From NCBI GenBank assembly GCA_021155905.1, contig JAJNBG010000018.1, positions 1 through 64,000 on the forward strand: a stretch of 64,000 nt of DNA, read 5' to 3'. Made by a program: the position numbers and the translations under genes. The stretch comes from Bacteroidota bacterium (GTDB lineage: Bacteria > Bacteroidota > Bacteroidia > B-17B0 > Aurantibacillaceae). Below, in pieces: positions 1 to 9,653 of the stretch. Numbering within the stretch: the stretch's first letter is position 1; each line of letters begins with the position of its first letter. The notes below the pieces were generated by a model, which made no database searches, was not told where the DNA came from, and saw nothing but the letters and a program-made list of their open reading frames with translations.

Positions 1-35
1 AATGCAACAGTTAAGGTGGTAAAGATTTTCTTCAT
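1..35 (-). CDS. N-terminus of a secreted protein (cut by window edge)
   Basis: An ATG on the minus strand at position 35 opens a frame running off the left edge. The visible residues are MKKIFTTLTVA, which looks like the start of a Sec signal peptide: two lysines followed by small and hydrophobic residues. Only 11 codons are visible, so function cannot be assigned. It would be transcribed divergently from the cyclase-family gene on the right. The 262 bases between the two starts hold no other gene that I can see. Confidence 0.45.
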   Translation of the reverse strand, partial: MKKIFTTLTVA

Positions 36-297
36 ATTATACCAATTTAAATTTAGTTTTTGTTAAGGATCGTTAAAATACCTAGGGGACTAAGTTATAT
101 CATATTTATTAAAAATCAAACTTTTTCAACTTTTTTTTGTTAAAAGTAATATTTCTCCAAAAAATATCCAGATTTCAGATTTTCGGAATTTTGAAAACCA
201 GGTTTTTAATCGATGTTACACAAATCACACCTCAAAAAAATTAAAAAGAAGACTAAAAATAGAAAAGTTCGTACTTTTAACTTTTCATAAAATCCGG

Positions 298-1047
298 ATG
301 ATTGCTTCTATTTTTCATAAAGGAAAAGACTACAAAATAGATCTTTACCAGCCCATTGATGTTTCCATTCCATTAAGCGCCGACAGTCATTGCGCCAGTG
401 CATGGTACGTGGAACCTATGAAATTAGAACCCGTGGTGAACGGAACCTGGATAGGTGATGTCAACCAAGGTGGTTCTGTTAATTTCAGAAACATCACCTT
501 CAATCCGCATGGAAATGGTACTCATACAGAATGTGTGGGCCATATCAGCAAAGAGTTTGTGACCATTAATCAGTGTTTGAAACAATTTATGTTTTTAGCG
601 GAAGTTATTACGTTGCTGCCCATACAAATGGAAAACGGAGATTTCGTGATCACTAAAAAACAACTGGAGTCTGCACTTGAAAATACAAAACCGGAAGCGA
701 TAGTAATCAGAACGTTATCTAATGGTTTGAATAAATTAACCATGCAGTATTCCAACACTAATCCGCCTTATATTCTGGAAGATGCAATCGTTTTTTTAAA
801 TAATATAGGCGTACAACATTTGTTGATTGACATGCCCTCCATCGATCGAGAAAACGATGATGGAAAATTACTGGCACATCATGCGTTCTGGCAATATCCA
901 TCCAATACACAATTTCAAAAAACCATCACGGAATTTATTTATGTTCCAAATGAAGTGAATGATGGTACTTATATTTTGAATTTACAAATCGCCAGTTTCG
1001 AAAATGATGCGAGCCCAAGTAAACCCGTTTTATATAAAATATTTTAA
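298..1047 (+). CDS. Cyclase/kynurenine-formamidase-like metal hydrolase
   Basis: This 249-residue protein resembles the putative cyclase family (PF04199), which includes arylformamidases. The family signature, a His-rich GTH motif binding divalent metal, is visible as HGNGTHTECVGHI near residues 71-83; the following Glu and His are probable ligands. A later LLIDMPSIDRENDDG stretch and an HHAFW segment (about residue 200) match the family's second active-site region. The ATG at 298 gives a normal full-length protein. It stands alone, 62 bases before ispG and on the same strand. Substrate is unknown: no tryptophan-pathway gene is nearby, so kynurenine formamidase activity is only one possibility. 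Confidence 0.8.
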   Translation: MIASIFHKGKDYKIDLYQPIDVSIPLSADSHCASAWYVEPMKLEPVVNGTWIGDVNQGGSVNFRNITFNPHGNGTHTECVGHISKEFVTINQCLKQFMFLAEVITLLPIQMENGDFVITKKQLESALENTKPEAIVIRTLSNGLNKLTMQYSNTNPPYILEDAIVFLNNIGVQHLLIDMPSIDRENDDGKLLAHHAFWQYPSNTQFQKTITEFIYVPNEVNDGTYILNLQIASFENDASPSKPVLYKIF

Positions 1048-1049
1048 AA

Positions 1050-1105
1050 TTATTTCTCACAGATAACGCAGATCTGCGCAAAAAAACAGCGGACAAAGAA
1101 CAGCA
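1050..1105. repeat. Degenerate GC-rich dispersed-repeat relic
   Basis: The short gap between the cyclase-family gene and ispG contains cacagataacgcagatctgcg followed by agcggaca. This resembles the better preserved stretches at 33241-33297 (agcgggatctgcgggac) and 36301-36433 (atccgcgagatccgcggac). I read it as a decayed copy of a dispersed intergenic repeat. It could extend the 3' or 5' untranslated region of its neighbours. No protein is encoded. Confidence 0.4.
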
Positions 1106-1109
1106 AATA

Positions 1110-3071
1110 ATGAAACTCTATCTACCATATAGCAATAGTTTAACCGAATACAAACGTTTTTTAACCAGGGAAGTAAAATGCGGCGAAATAGGCATCGGAG
1201 GAAATAACCCGATTCGTTTACAGAGTATGACGACCACGGACACTATGGATACTAAGGCAACTGTAGCTCAAAGTATCCGTATGATTGAAGCCGGCTGCGA
1301 GTTAGTGCGCATCACGGCGCCAAGCTTAAACGAGGCGAAAAATCTCGACGTCATCAAGAAAGAATTAGTAGCCGCAGGGTATAACACGCCATTGGTAGCA
1401 GACATTCATTTCACCCCAAATGCGGCGGAGCACGCTGCCCGGATTATTGAAAAAGTACGGGTCAATCCCGGTAACTATGCTGACAAGAAAAAATTTGAAG
1501 AAATAGAGTATACGGATTCGGCCTACGAACAAGAGCTGGAAAGAATCAGGCAACGTTTTACTCCATTGGTTAAGATCTGTAAAGAGTATGGTACTGCGAT
1601 GCGAATCGGCACCAACCACGGTTCTTTAAGTGATCGTATTTTAAGTCGCTATGGTGATACTCCTCTGGGAATGGTAGAATCCGCTTTTGAATTTTTGCGC
1701 ATTTGCGAGGATTTGAATTACCATAACATTGTTATTTCAATGAAAGCGAGTAACACACAGGTCATGGTTCAGGCCTATCGTTTGCTGGTTCAAAAAATGA
1801 TGGAAACCAATCGTAACTATCCTTTGCATTTAGGAGTGACGGAGGCAGGTGATGGCGAAGACGGAAGAATCAAATCAGCCGTTGGGATCGGTACGTTGCT
1901 GGAAGATGGATTAGGAGATACGGTAAGAGTTTCCTTAACGGAAGATCCTGAATTTGAAATACCGGTAGCGAAAGCATTAGTAGATCGCTATAGTTCAGAA
2001 AGAATCAAACAACATCAGGCCATTGAACCATTAGTGACCGAAAACGGGAAAGTAAAATTATCGTACGATCCCTATGAATATAAAAGGCGTGAATCAAAAT
2101 CCGTTTTAAATATCGGCGGACATAACGTTCCTAGGGTTATAGCTGATTTCAGTGAAAGAGAAAGCATTAACCCGGCCACTTTTTTCCCCGTAGGATATAA
2201 TTACTCGATACCACTGGATAAATGGAACATCAACGACCTGGCATGCGATTATATTTATGCAGGAAACAATGCGGTAGATTTTGAAATTCCAGGGACCTTA
2301 GGTATCATTTACAATTCTGAAACCTGGAAATCAATCAAAAACCCTGTTAGACAATACCCCCTCTTTTGTGGCGAAGAATTTTTTAAAAGCGAAAAAGTTC
2401 ATGGGGAATTAAATTTTGTAGCCATTACGAAAGAGGTTTTAACGAAAGAATTTGTTTCCAAAATAAATAACACAGCGCACGTTGTCTTAATTGCGGACGG
2501 CTTTAACCCTCATGCGATGCCGGAACTCAGACGTTTGTTCATTTCCCTGGCAGAAGATAATTGTTTTGTTCCGGTGATCATCAAACGTAATTATAAAAAC
2601 ATTTCAGAACAGGATTTCCAACTGGGTTCATCTGCTGAAATTGGCGCGTTATTATTAGATGGATTAGGAGACGGCACTTGGATCAAGCAGCAAAATTGCA
2701 CGTCTCCGCAAGTTGCCAATTCAACCGCCTTTGGCATACTGCAGGCAACAAGAACCCGTATCAGCAAAACAGAATATATTTCATGTCCGAGTTGCGGCCG
2801 GACTTTATTTGACCTACAGGAAACAACTGCAAAAATCCGTGAACGAACCGATCATTTGAAAGGCATTAAAATTGGGATCATGGGCTGTATTGTGAACGGG
2901 CCGGGAGAAATGGCCGATGCCGATTATGGTTACGTGGGAGTTGGCGTAGGAAAGATATCCCTATACAAAGGAAAAGAAGTGGTTAAAAAAAATGTGCCCA
3001 GTGAAAACGCAGTAGATGAATTAATCGGTTTGATTAAGGAACATGGGGATTGGGTGGAGAGAAATAATTAG
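1110..3071 (+). CDS. ispG: 4-hydroxy-3-methylbut-2-enyl-diphosphate synthase, long form (IspG/GcpE)
   Basis: This enzyme makes HMBPP from methylerythritol cyclodiphosphate, the penultimate step of the MEP isoprenoid pathway. At 653 residues it is the long three-domain form typical of Bacteroidota, Chlamydiae and plants rather than the roughly 370-residue E. coli form. The N-terminal TIM barrel opens with GGNNPIRLQSMTTTDTMDT, a middle insert domain follows, and the C-terminal reductase-like domain carries the [4Fe-4S] ligands in CPSCGRTLFD (about residue 555) and GIMGCIVNGPGEMADADYG (about residue 595). All ligand positions look intact. The ATG at 1110 precedes the expected N-terminus. The TPR gene follows after 22 bases and may be cotranscribed. 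Confidence 0.97.
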   Translation: MKLYLPYSNSLTEYKRFLTREVKCGEIGIGGNNPIRLQSMTTTDTMDTKATVAQSIRMIEAGCELVRITAPSLNEAKNLDVIKKELVAAGYNTPLVADIHFTPNAAEHAARIIEKVRVNPGNYADKKKFEEIEYTDSAYEQELERIRQRFTPLVKICKEYGTAMRIGTNHGSLSDRILSRYGDTPLGMVESAFEFLRICEDLNYHNIVISMKASNTQVMVQAYRLLVQKMMETNRNYPLHLGVTEAGDGEDGRIKSAVGIGTLLEDGLGDTVRVSLTEDPEFEIPVAKALVDRYSSERIKQHQAIEPLVTENGKVKLSYDPYEYKRRESKSVLNIGGHNVPRVIADFSERESINPATFFPVGYNYSIPLDKWNINDLACDYIYAGNNAVDFEIPGTLGIIYNSETWKSIKNPVRQYPLFCGEEFFKSEKVHGELNFVAITKEVLTKEFVSKINNTAHVVLIADGFNPHAMPELRRLFISLAEDNCFVPVIIKRNYKNISEQDFQLGSSAEIGALLLDGLGDGTWIKQQNCTSPQVANSTAFGILQATRTRISKTEYISCPSCGRTLFDLQETTAKIRERTDHLKGIKIGIMGCIVNGPGEMADADYGYVGVGVGKISLYKGKEVVKKNVPSENAVDELIGLIKEHGDWVERNN

Positions 3072-3093
3072 AGTTAAACATAAATTTTAAAAA

Positions 3094-3804
3094 TTGAAAT
3101 TGATTTTAAAATGTTTGTTAATTGTTTTTTTAATGTCAGACCTTCTGGGTTTTGGGCAAGACAATGCTGCGTCTCAAAAAGTAAAAGAAACGTTTAGCAC
3201 TAAAAACTATCAACTAACAATCGATGAAATCAATTCCATGAATACCTCCGGAATTCATTTTGATAGTATCCTCTATTTGAAAGCCTATTCTCAGATTAAG
3301 GTAAATGAATTAAAAGAAGCGAATATTACCCTTACCCAACTTCAGCAACTTAATCCAAACTACCACGAACTCTATTTTTTAAAAGGATTGATTTTCGCCA
3401 TGAAAGAAAAATACGCGGACGCCATTTTGAACTTCAACAAAGTAATTGACGCTAATCCGAACCATGAAAAAGCGTATTATAATATGGCTTTGGCAAAGGG
3501 GTTGCTTGAAGATTACACCAGTGCCATTAAAGATCTTGACAAGTGTATTGCGATTAATCCTAATTATGCGCTGGCATACTATAACCGCGGCTATTGGTAT
3601 GAAATTTCAGAAAACTATACCGCTGCCATATCAGATTATAAAAAAGCGATTGCCCTTGACCAGCATTACACAGAAGCATATATAGCTCTTGCTTATGCTT
3701 ATTCACAAAACGGAGATAAAGCAAATGCCTGCGAAACATTGCAGAATGCCCAAACAGAAGGTATTGAAGCAGCTAACGACTTGATACAGACATTTTGCAA
3801 GTGA
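3094..3804 (+). CDS. Secreted TPR-repeat protein
   Basis: The 236-residue product begins with a signal peptide (KLILKCLLIVFLMSDLLGFGQ) and then has tetratricopeptide repeats from about residue 60 to the end. Typical helices are HELYFLKGLIFAMKEKYADA, EKAYYNMALAKGLLEDYTSA and ALAYYNRGYWYEISENYTAA. TPR proteins act as protein-binding scaffolds. The start is a TTG at 3094, chosen because a downstream ATG would remove the signal peptide. Its last bases overlap the next gene (GTGA overlap at 3801-3804), which suggests translational coupling with the CHU_C-domain protein and the PorP-like protein. Confidence 0.8.
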   Translation: MKLILKCLLIVFLMSDLLGFGQDNAASQKVKETFSTKNYQLTIDEINSMNTSGIHFDSILYLKAYSQIKVNELKEANITLTQLQQLNPNYHELYFLKGLIFAMKEKYADAILNFNKVIDANPNHEKAYYNMALAKGLLEDYTSAIKDLDKCIAINPNYALAYYNRGYWYEISENYTAAISDYKKAIALDQHYTEAYIALAYAYSQNGDKANACETLQNAQTEGIEAANDLIQTFCK

Positions 3805-4352
3805 TAAAAATCAGCTACATAGTAATCATTCTCTCCTTAACGTTTGCGAAACTGAAGGCCCAGAACCTTTTAGTAAATTTCAGTAAAACGGAAAGGGCCT
3901 GTGAATTGGCAAGAGCCTCTGTGAATGTTATTTCCGGTGCAACACCGGTTCATTTTGAATGGAGTAACGGATCCATCTCAAACAATGTTGATCAGTTAGA
4001 GCCCGGTGACTATTCTGTTTATGTGAAAGCAGATAATAACAAGGATACCACCATCTATTTCCGTATCGAAACTGTGATTTGCGAACCCTATCCGGATGAT
4101 CATTTTACGCCAAATGGCGATGACTTTAATGATACCTGGAGTATCGGAAGACTGGAGAACTTTCCGGAATTTGAATTATTTGTCTATAACCGATGGGGAC
4201 AATTGGTCCATCACCAGGTAAACGTTTATATGCCGTGGGATGGCAGAAGTCTCGGTCTCCCCTTACCAGATGCTACCTATTATTACATTTTATATTTAGA
4301 AAAATCAAATAAGAAAAACTTCATTAAAGGGGGCATTAGTATTATCAGATAA
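3801..4352 (+). CDS. Small protein with gliding-motility/type IX C-terminal domain (CHU_C type)
   Basis: A signal peptide (IKISYIVIILSLTFAKLKAQ) is followed by a short beta-rich region and, from about residue 90, a C-terminal domain with FTPNGDDFNDTWSI and LFVYNRWGQLVHH. This is the gliding-motility-associated (type B) sorting domain recognised by the type IX secretion system. GTG at 3801 is preferred over a TTG two codons earlier because it overlaps the upstream TGA as GTGA. At about 183 residues it is unusually small: such domains usually sit on large adhesins or enzymes, so this is nearly a free-standing sorting domain. It ends on the A of the next gene's ATG. Confidence 0.8.
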   Translation: MIKISYIVIILSLTFAKLKAQNLLVNFSKTERACELARASVNVISGATPVHFEWSNGSISNNVDQLEPGDYSVYVKADNNKDTTIYFRIETVICEPYPDDHFTPNGDDFNDTWSIGRLENFPEFELFVYNRWGQLVHHQVNVYMPWDGRSLGLPLPDATYYYILYLEKSNKKNFIKGGISIIR

Positions 4353-5311
4353 TGAATTATTTTAAATACATATTGATGTTCTGGTGTCTCGAAGCCTTTA
4401 GTCAGCAAACGGGGCAATACACCCAGTTTACCTTTAATAAATACGGCTATAATCCTGCGGCTGCGGGAATCAACATTAATGCCGGCCTTGAAGCTATTGT
4501 TGGTATCAGAAAGCAATGGGTGGGATTCGAATATTCACCTGCTTCTAATTTTGTGAGCGCTAATTATACTATTAAACCGGAAAGAAGCTATAAGCGTTGG
4601 CACAACGTGGGGATTTATATGTCACAGGAAAAAGCCGGTATCTTTCAAAATGAAAACTTTTACGGTTCGTACACCATTCATTTACCAATTACCAATAAAT
4701 ATTTCATGTCGTTTGGCATCATGGCCGGAATCAGAAAACTCGGCATCAGGAAAAATTTCATAAATCCTGATGATCCGATTTATGCCAAAACATACGGAAG
4801 TTATTTTTATGCATACCCTGATTTCATTCCGGGAATACGCTTATACAGTAAAAAAGTATTTCTGGATGTATCCGTTCAACAGGTTTTTAAAACACGACAG
4901 GTGCAGGGAGATAAGCAAATAGGAAGCAAATCCCTGTTAGCGCCACAGTTATATGTATCGTTTGGAAAGAAGATCATTTTAGAAAATGGGCTAACAGTGG
5001 TTCCGGCAGTAAATGTGCATTCATCAATTACCGCTATTCCAAGTATGGAATTAAATGTGATGGCTTACTACAGAAAAAGGGTAGGCCTTGGCGCAACTAT
5101 AAGAAACAAAGATTTTATTTCCGGAATTTTTCAGATCAGGTTCTGGAAAAACGTAACCGCAGGATTCGCTTATGATTATTCAATCAATCGCATGAATTCT
5201 ACTGCTCCCAATTCATTGGAATTTATGATTGGTGTCACTCCCATGATGGTAACAATGGGCGCAGATAGAGGAAAACATAATGTTGCCAAATGCCCTAATT
5301 TTGATTTTTAA
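4352..5311 (+). CDS. PorP/SprF family type IX secretion outer-membrane protein
   Basis: The 319-residue product has a short signal peptide and the hallmark N-terminus of the PorP/SprF family: QYTQFTFNKYGYNPAAAGIN. The remainder is beta-strand rich, as expected of an outer-membrane protein. Family members often sit next to, and are needed for export or attachment of, one particular type B CTD substrate. Here the ATG overlaps the stop codon of the small CHU_C protein by one base, so the two form a coupled substrate/partner pair. Subtype (PorP or SprF) cannot be fixed from sequence alone. Confidence 0.9.
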   Translation: MNYFKYILMFWCLEAFSQQTGQYTQFTFNKYGYNPAAAGININAGLEAIVGIRKQWVGFEYSPASNFVSANYTIKPERSYKRWHNVGIYMSQEKAGIFQNENFYGSYTIHLPITNKYFMSFGIMAGIRKLGIRKNFINPDDPIYAKTYGSYFYAYPDFIPGIRLYSKKVFLDVSVQQVFKTRQVQGDKQIGSKSLLAPQLYVSFGKKIILENGLTVVPAVNVHSSITAIPSMELNVMAYYRKRVGLGATIRNKDFISGIFQIRFWKNVTAGFAYDYSINRMNSTAPNSLEFMIGVTPMMVTMGADRGKHNVAKCPNFDF

Positions 5312-5334
5312 TTGTCACTTGCTCCTTAAACATT

Positions 5335-6747
5335 ATGAATAGCTCGCCTTTCGTTTCCATATTTCTGAGCCATTTAAGTTTTACTCCCACAACCGACCAG
5401 AGTAACCTGATCAGCCTGTTATCTGATTTTATCGCAAGCACTAATGAGCGTGAAATTATGGTCATCAAAGGTTACGCGGGAACAGGAAAAACAAACATGG
5501 TCGCCGCTCTATCCAAAACTCTGCCCTCATTTAAATGGAGGAGTATTTTATTAGCTCCCACAGGAAGAGCGGCCAAAGTGTTATCCTCCTATTCGCAGAA
5601 ACCGGCACAAACCATTCACAAAAAAATATTCCGAAAAACGCCTACACATGACGGTGGCGTGATGTTTACTTTAGGTGAAAATCTGCACCGGAATACCGTT
5701 TTTATTGTGGACGAAGCCTCTATGATCGGAATGGATAATCCGAATTCAGAATCGGTATACGCGAGTTTACTGGAAAGCTTATTTGAATATGTGTACGCGG
5801 GAGATAATTGCAAACTTATCCTGGTTGGTGATACCGCACAGTTACCGCCGGTTGGCAGCAACGAAAGCCCCGCCTTAAATATTGACTTATTGAAAGCGGC
5901 TTATCACTTAAGTATCCGGCATATTGAATTAAAACAGGTCGCACGTCAACAGGATGCCAGCGGAATTTTATTAAATGCCACACATTTAAGGGAGTGTATA
6001 CTGAATTTTGAAAATGACTTTCCTAAACTGCAAACATTTCCTGATGTTGTGAGATTAGGGGGCGACGAATTAGAAGATGCCCTGAACAGTGCCTACAGCA
6101 AGTATGGCTTTAATGATGTGTTGATTGTAACCCGAAGCAACAAACGCGCTAACTCCTTTAACCAGGCAGTAAGACAAAGAATACGCTATATGGAGGAAGA
6201 TTTATCCGGAGGCGATCTGATGATGGTGGTAAAGAATAATTATTTCTGGCTGGATGAGAAATCGGATGCAGGCTTTATCGCCAATGGCGACAGTCTTCAA
6301 ATAAAAAAAATTACGAAGAGAAAGGAAATCTACGGATTTAATTTCGCAGAATGTATTGTGGAATTGTGTGATTACCCGAACGCCCCTGAAGTTACTTTAA
6401 ATTTGCTGTTGGATTCCATCAATTCGGATGCGCCGGCTTTAAGCAAGGAACAGCAACAGCATTTTTTTGAAGCCGTGATGGAAGATGTAGCCGACCAACC
6501 GGTTAAAGGTTTAAGAATGGCCTACCTGAAAAGTAATCCTTATTTTAATGCCTTGCAGGTGAAGTTCAATTATGCGGTCACCTGCCATAAAGCACAAGGC
6601 GGCCAATGGCCCTGTGTTTTCATCGACCAGGGATATTTAACCAAAGACATGCTGAACGTTGAATACATCCGATGGTTATACACCGCCTTTACAAGGGCCA
6701 GTGAAAAAGTGTACCTCATGAACTTCTCTGATGACTTTTTCGAATAG
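5335..6747 (+). CDS. RecD-like superfamily 1 DNA helicase
   Basis: The 470-residue protein has Walker A IKGYAGTGKTNM (about residues 44-55), a glutamine/arginine-containing APTGRAAKVL motif, Walker B FIVDEASMI (about residue 125), GDTAQLPPVG (motif III) and a C-terminal VTCHKAQGGQWPCVFID plus YTAFTRASEKVYL (motifs V-VI, UvrD_C_2). This is the pattern of RecD2-like ATP-dependent 5'-3' helicases, but it lacks the long N-terminal region of RecD2, so it is the short form seen widely in Bacteroidota. It starts 23 bases after the porP-like gene. It is convergent with the phospholipase D gene, only 21 bases away, with no obvious terminator hairpin between them. Confidence 0.9.
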   Translation: MNSSPFVSIFLSHLSFTPTTDQSNLISLLSDFIASTNEREIMVIKGYAGTGKTNMVAALSKTLPSFKWRSILLAPTGRAAKVLSSYSQKPAQTIHKKIFRKTPTHDGGVMFTLGENLHRNTVFIVDEASMIGMDNPNSESVYASLLESLFEYVYAGDNCKLILVGDTAQLPPVGSNESPALNIDLLKAAYHLSIRHIELKQVARQQDASGILLNATHLRECILNFENDFPKLQTFPDVVRLGGDELEDALNSAYSKYGFNDVLIVTRSNKRANSFNQAVRQRIRYMEEDLSGGDLMMVVKNNYFWLDEKSDAGFIANGDSLQIKKITKRKEIYGFNFAECIVELCDYPNAPEVTLNLLLDSINSDAPALSKEQQQHFFEAVMEDVADQPVKGLRMAYLKSNPYFNALQVKFNYAVTCHKAQGGQWPCVFIDQGYLTKDMLNVEYIRWLYTAFTRASEKVYLMNFSDDFFE

Positions 6748-6768
6748 ATTATCATACCGAAATACGAC

Positions 6769-8289
6769 CTATAATTTACTTTTTGGAAATATTCTACGTG
6801 AAAACACTTTCCACTTTTTTCGGATCCCGGCTTCGGAATCAGGATTAAAGTCCTTAGTTGTTTGCCAGGAATTATCAGGTAAGAGGTCCACATTAATATG
6901 TTTCTGCAAAATTTTTGCAAATTCAGCTGACCTGACTATAACAACACATTCCGTATTTAAATCAGCGCTGCGGGGATCAAAATTGTAAGAACCAATAATT
7001 GATATTTTATTATCAATGACCATTGTTTTAGGATGAAAACCATAAACTGATTTTCGGGCTAATGCAGAAATAGCTTCCTTTGGCATGTGTTTATCCCGGA
7101 CAACAGCATTTGGCTTAAATTCAAAAATCTCTATGCCGGTTTCCAGCGTTTTTTCCCGATCTCTGCTATACCCACTAAATGCATTTTCATTATCTGTTGA
7201 ACCTAAACTATTAGTGAGTATTCTCACCTTAACACCTCTGTTAACAGCTTCCCGTAATAAGTTTTTGCCTTCATCCATTGTTATTAAATAGGGGCTTTCA
7301 ATATCTATAGATAGTTTCGCCTGACTCAACAGAGCCATTAATGTATCAGAACAAGCGCTCCCTTTTCGCTCATCCCGTTTGATATTTTTATCAGGGGGAT
7401 CGGATACAAAAGAAACATTATCTGCCCATAGAAATTCATTTGAATTCTGAATAGATTTAAAACGATTAGAAAACTCTGCCACTTTATTTCTCATTTCGAT
7501 GGAGAAATTATCAGGATTACAGGTATAACGGCGCAACTGCTCAAATCGTTTCTTCTTGCTTTTCTTTTTTCTTTTTCTTGTTACAAATTCATAATTAACG
7601 CATAAGGTATCCTTCCAGTATTGATCAAAAGACTTGCTTACATCACCAACTTCCTGGCCCATAAGCATAATGTCCCTGTCTCTGAAATTATAGTGCTCAT
7701 CATAATCAAAATATATGTCAGCAATATTACGACCGCCGGTAATAGCAACCAAATCATCCACTACAATAACTTTATTATGCATACGTTGATCAATTCTATT
7801 AAGATGCCTCACTGATTTAATAAATCTTATATATATTTTTTTCCCCTTCTGTACTATAGAGTTGTAAACCTTGACTTCAATATTTTCATGCGAATCGAGA
7901 GCCTGTATTTCCTTAACAGCCATTTGTCTGGCCAAAGCATCCAATAGAATCCGCACTTTTACACCGCGATCGGCCGCACGAATCAGGTAATCACACATAA
8001 TAAATCCCGCATTATCTTTAGCAATTGAATAATACTGCACATTGATGGACTTTTTTGCATTTTCGCATAGCCATAGACGTGAAATAAAACTATTCCTCCC
8101 TTCTTCGAGCGTAACAATTCCGGTTTTAGTCTGCAAATGAGATTCTAATAAGTCAAGTTGCGTTTTAATCTCCGATTTTTTGGGGGGGCTAAAAGCCAGG
8201 CAAGGTTCCGCCTCAATCATCAAACTTTTTGTATATTTTGAGCATGAAAAGAAGAAAATCGATACAAGGATAAGAAATCTGTAATACAT
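6769..8289 (-). CDS. Phospholipase D family lipoprotein (cardiolipin-synthase-like)
   Basis: The 506-residue product begins with a lipoprotein signal (VSIFFFSCSK, lipobox Cys at residue 16). Two HKD motifs are seen: MHNKVIVVDDLVAITGGRN (His171, Lys173, Asp178) and FHPKTMVIDNKISIIGSYN (around residue 425). These are the catalytic elements of the phospholipase D superfamily, which hydrolyses or transfers phosphodiesters. The lysine-rich segment RKRKKKSKKKRF near residue 240 is notable and may contact lipid headgroups or nucleic acid. Cardiolipin synthases normally have transmembrane anchors, so a lipid-anchored hydrolase is more likely. It stands alone, with a 205-base divergent gap on its upstream side. 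Confidence 0.85.
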   Translation of the reverse strand: MYYRFLILVSIFFFSCSKYTKSLMIEAEPCLAFSPPKKSEIKTQLDLLESHLQTKTGIVTLEEGRNSFISRLWLCENAKKSINVQYYSIAKDNAGFIMCDYLIRAADRGVKVRILLDALARQMAVKEIQALDSHENIEVKVYNSIVQKGKKIYIRFIKSVRHLNRIDQRMHNKVIVVDDLVAITGGRNIADIYFDYDEHYNFRDRDIMLMGQEVGDVSKSFDQYWKDTLCVNYEFVTRKRKKKSKKKRFEQLRRYTCNPDNFSIEMRNKVAEFSNRFKSIQNSNEFLWADNVSFVSDPPDKNIKRDERKGSACSDTLMALLSQAKLSIDIESPYLITMDEGKNLLREAVNRGVKVRILTNSLGSTDNENAFSGYSRDREKTLETGIEIFEFKPNAVVRDKHMPKEAISALARKSVYGFHPKTMVIDNKISIIGSYNFDPRSADLNTECVVIVRSAEFAKILQKHINVDLLPDNSWQTTKDFNPDSEAGIRKKWKVFSRRIFPKSKL

Positions 8290-8494
8290 ACAGCAATTTA
8301 AGTATGTAAGTGCAGGTCAATGTTACATAATTCTAGCATTTAGTTATAGATCCTTGCACTAAGATACATTACCCCACAAAAGTTCAGCAAACGAACACAA
8401 GTTTTAATGATATACTAACAACTATTTTCTCAGATATACGCAATTGTAGTTTATTCAAAATGGTTATATTCGTACGATATAATTTTCAATATAG

Positions 8495-9634
8495 ATGACT
8501 ACTCTTACAAAAAAAATTCAAATGGTTGACCTGAAAGGTCAATACGAAAAAATAAAATCAGAAGTGGATGCCGGCATTCAGGAAGTTTTAAATTCAACGA
8601 CCTTTATTAATGGTCCTGCAGTTAAAGAATTTCAGGCCGATCTTGAAAAGTACTTAAATGTAAAACATGTCATTCCCTGTGCTAATGGAACAGATGCTTT
8701 ACAAATTGCAATGATGGCACTTGACCTTAAACCGGGAGATGAAGTTATTACGGCGAGTTTTACATATGTAGCAACAGCGGAAGTAATTGGACTGTTAGGC
8801 TTAACACCGGTATTAGTGGATGTTTATCCGGATACTTTTGACATCAACATTGAAGCCATTGAAAAGGCAATTACGCCAAAAACAAAAGCCATTGTACCGG
8901 TTCATTTATTCGGGCAATGCGCGGATATGGAACGTATCATGGCTCTGGCTAAAAAACATAACCTGTTCGTCATCGAAGATGTTGCGCAGGCTATCGGGGC
9001 AGACTACACTTTTAGTAATGGAACAAAAGCAAAGGCAGGAACTATTGGAACAATTGGCTGTACCTCTTTTTTTCCAAGCAAAAATTTAGGTTGTTATGGA
9101 GATGGCGGTGCGATCTATACAAACAGCGACGAACTGGCAAAAAAACTGCGCATTGTTGCAAATCATGGGCAAACAGTTCAGTATGTACATGATATGTTAG
9201 GCGTAAATTCACGCCTTGATTCAATACAGGCTGTTGTATTGAAAGCAAAATTAAAACACCTGGATGAGTACGCGACCGAAAGGAACAAAGCTGCTGCTTA
9301 TTATGACAAGACATTTGCCAGTCATCCAAAAATAAAAACTCCGGCAAGAGCTAAAAACTCAACTCATGTATTTCATCAATACACGTTGCAACTAAATGGC
9401 GTTGACAGAACAAAATTAAGAGAACAGCTATCGGAACGAGGTATTCCCGCTATGATCTATTACCCTATTCCTTTACACGAACAAAACGCTTATAAAAGCG
9501 ATCGCTATAAAAAAGGTGATTTTCCGGTGACCGAAAAATTATGTGCAACGGTTCTGTCACTGCCTATGCATACTGAAATGGATGAAGAAACATTAAAATA
9601 TATTACAGATAATTTATTACAATTAGTTAATTAG
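8495..9634 (+). CDS. DegT/DnrJ/EryC1/StrS sugar aminotransferase (WbpE-like)
   Basis: This 379-residue PLP enzyme transfers an amino group to a keto-sugar nucleotide. The N-terminal QMVDLKGQY and FINGPAVKEFQADLEKYLN, the CANGTDALQIAM substrate loop, the IEDVAQAIGADY motif and the PLP lysine in SFFPSKNLGCYGDGG (about residue 190) are all present. It most resembles WbpE-type enzymes acting on UDP-3-keto-GlcNAcA and feeding surface polysaccharide. The two other nucleotide-sugar genes downstream (ugd, UDP-glucuronate decarboxylase) support that role. A TATATTCG element lies 22 bases before the ATG and may be a -7 box. Exact substrate is not resolvable. Confidence 0.9.
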   Translation: MTTLTKKIQMVDLKGQYEKIKSEVDAGIQEVLNSTTFINGPAVKEFQADLEKYLNVKHVIPCANGTDALQIAMMALDLKPGDEVITASFTYVATAEVIGLLGLTPVLVDVYPDTFDINIEAIEKAITPKTKAIVPVHLFGQCADMERIMALAKKHNLFVIEDVAQAIGADYTFSNGTKAKAGTIGTIGCTSFFPSKNLGCYGDGGAIYTNSDELAKKLRIVANHGQTVQYVHDMLGVNSRLDSIQAVVLKAKLKHLDEYATERNKAAAYYDKTFASHPKIKTPARAKNSTHVFHQYTLQLNGVDRTKLREQLSERGIPAMIYYPIPLHEQNAYKSDRYKKGDFPVTEKLCATVLSLPMHTEMDEETLKYITDNLLQLVN

Positions 9635-9650
9635 TCAATTTGACTATTAG
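9626..9650 (+). repeat. Left arm of inverted repeat around the four-helix-bundle gene
   Basis: This 25-base segment starts inside the last codons of the aminotransferase gene and contains a near-palindrome, tagtcaatttgacta. It is complementary to 10044-10068 at 22 of 25 positions. The two arms bracket a single small gene. See the right arm and the gene between them. Confidence 0.75.
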
Positions 9651-9653
9651 ACA

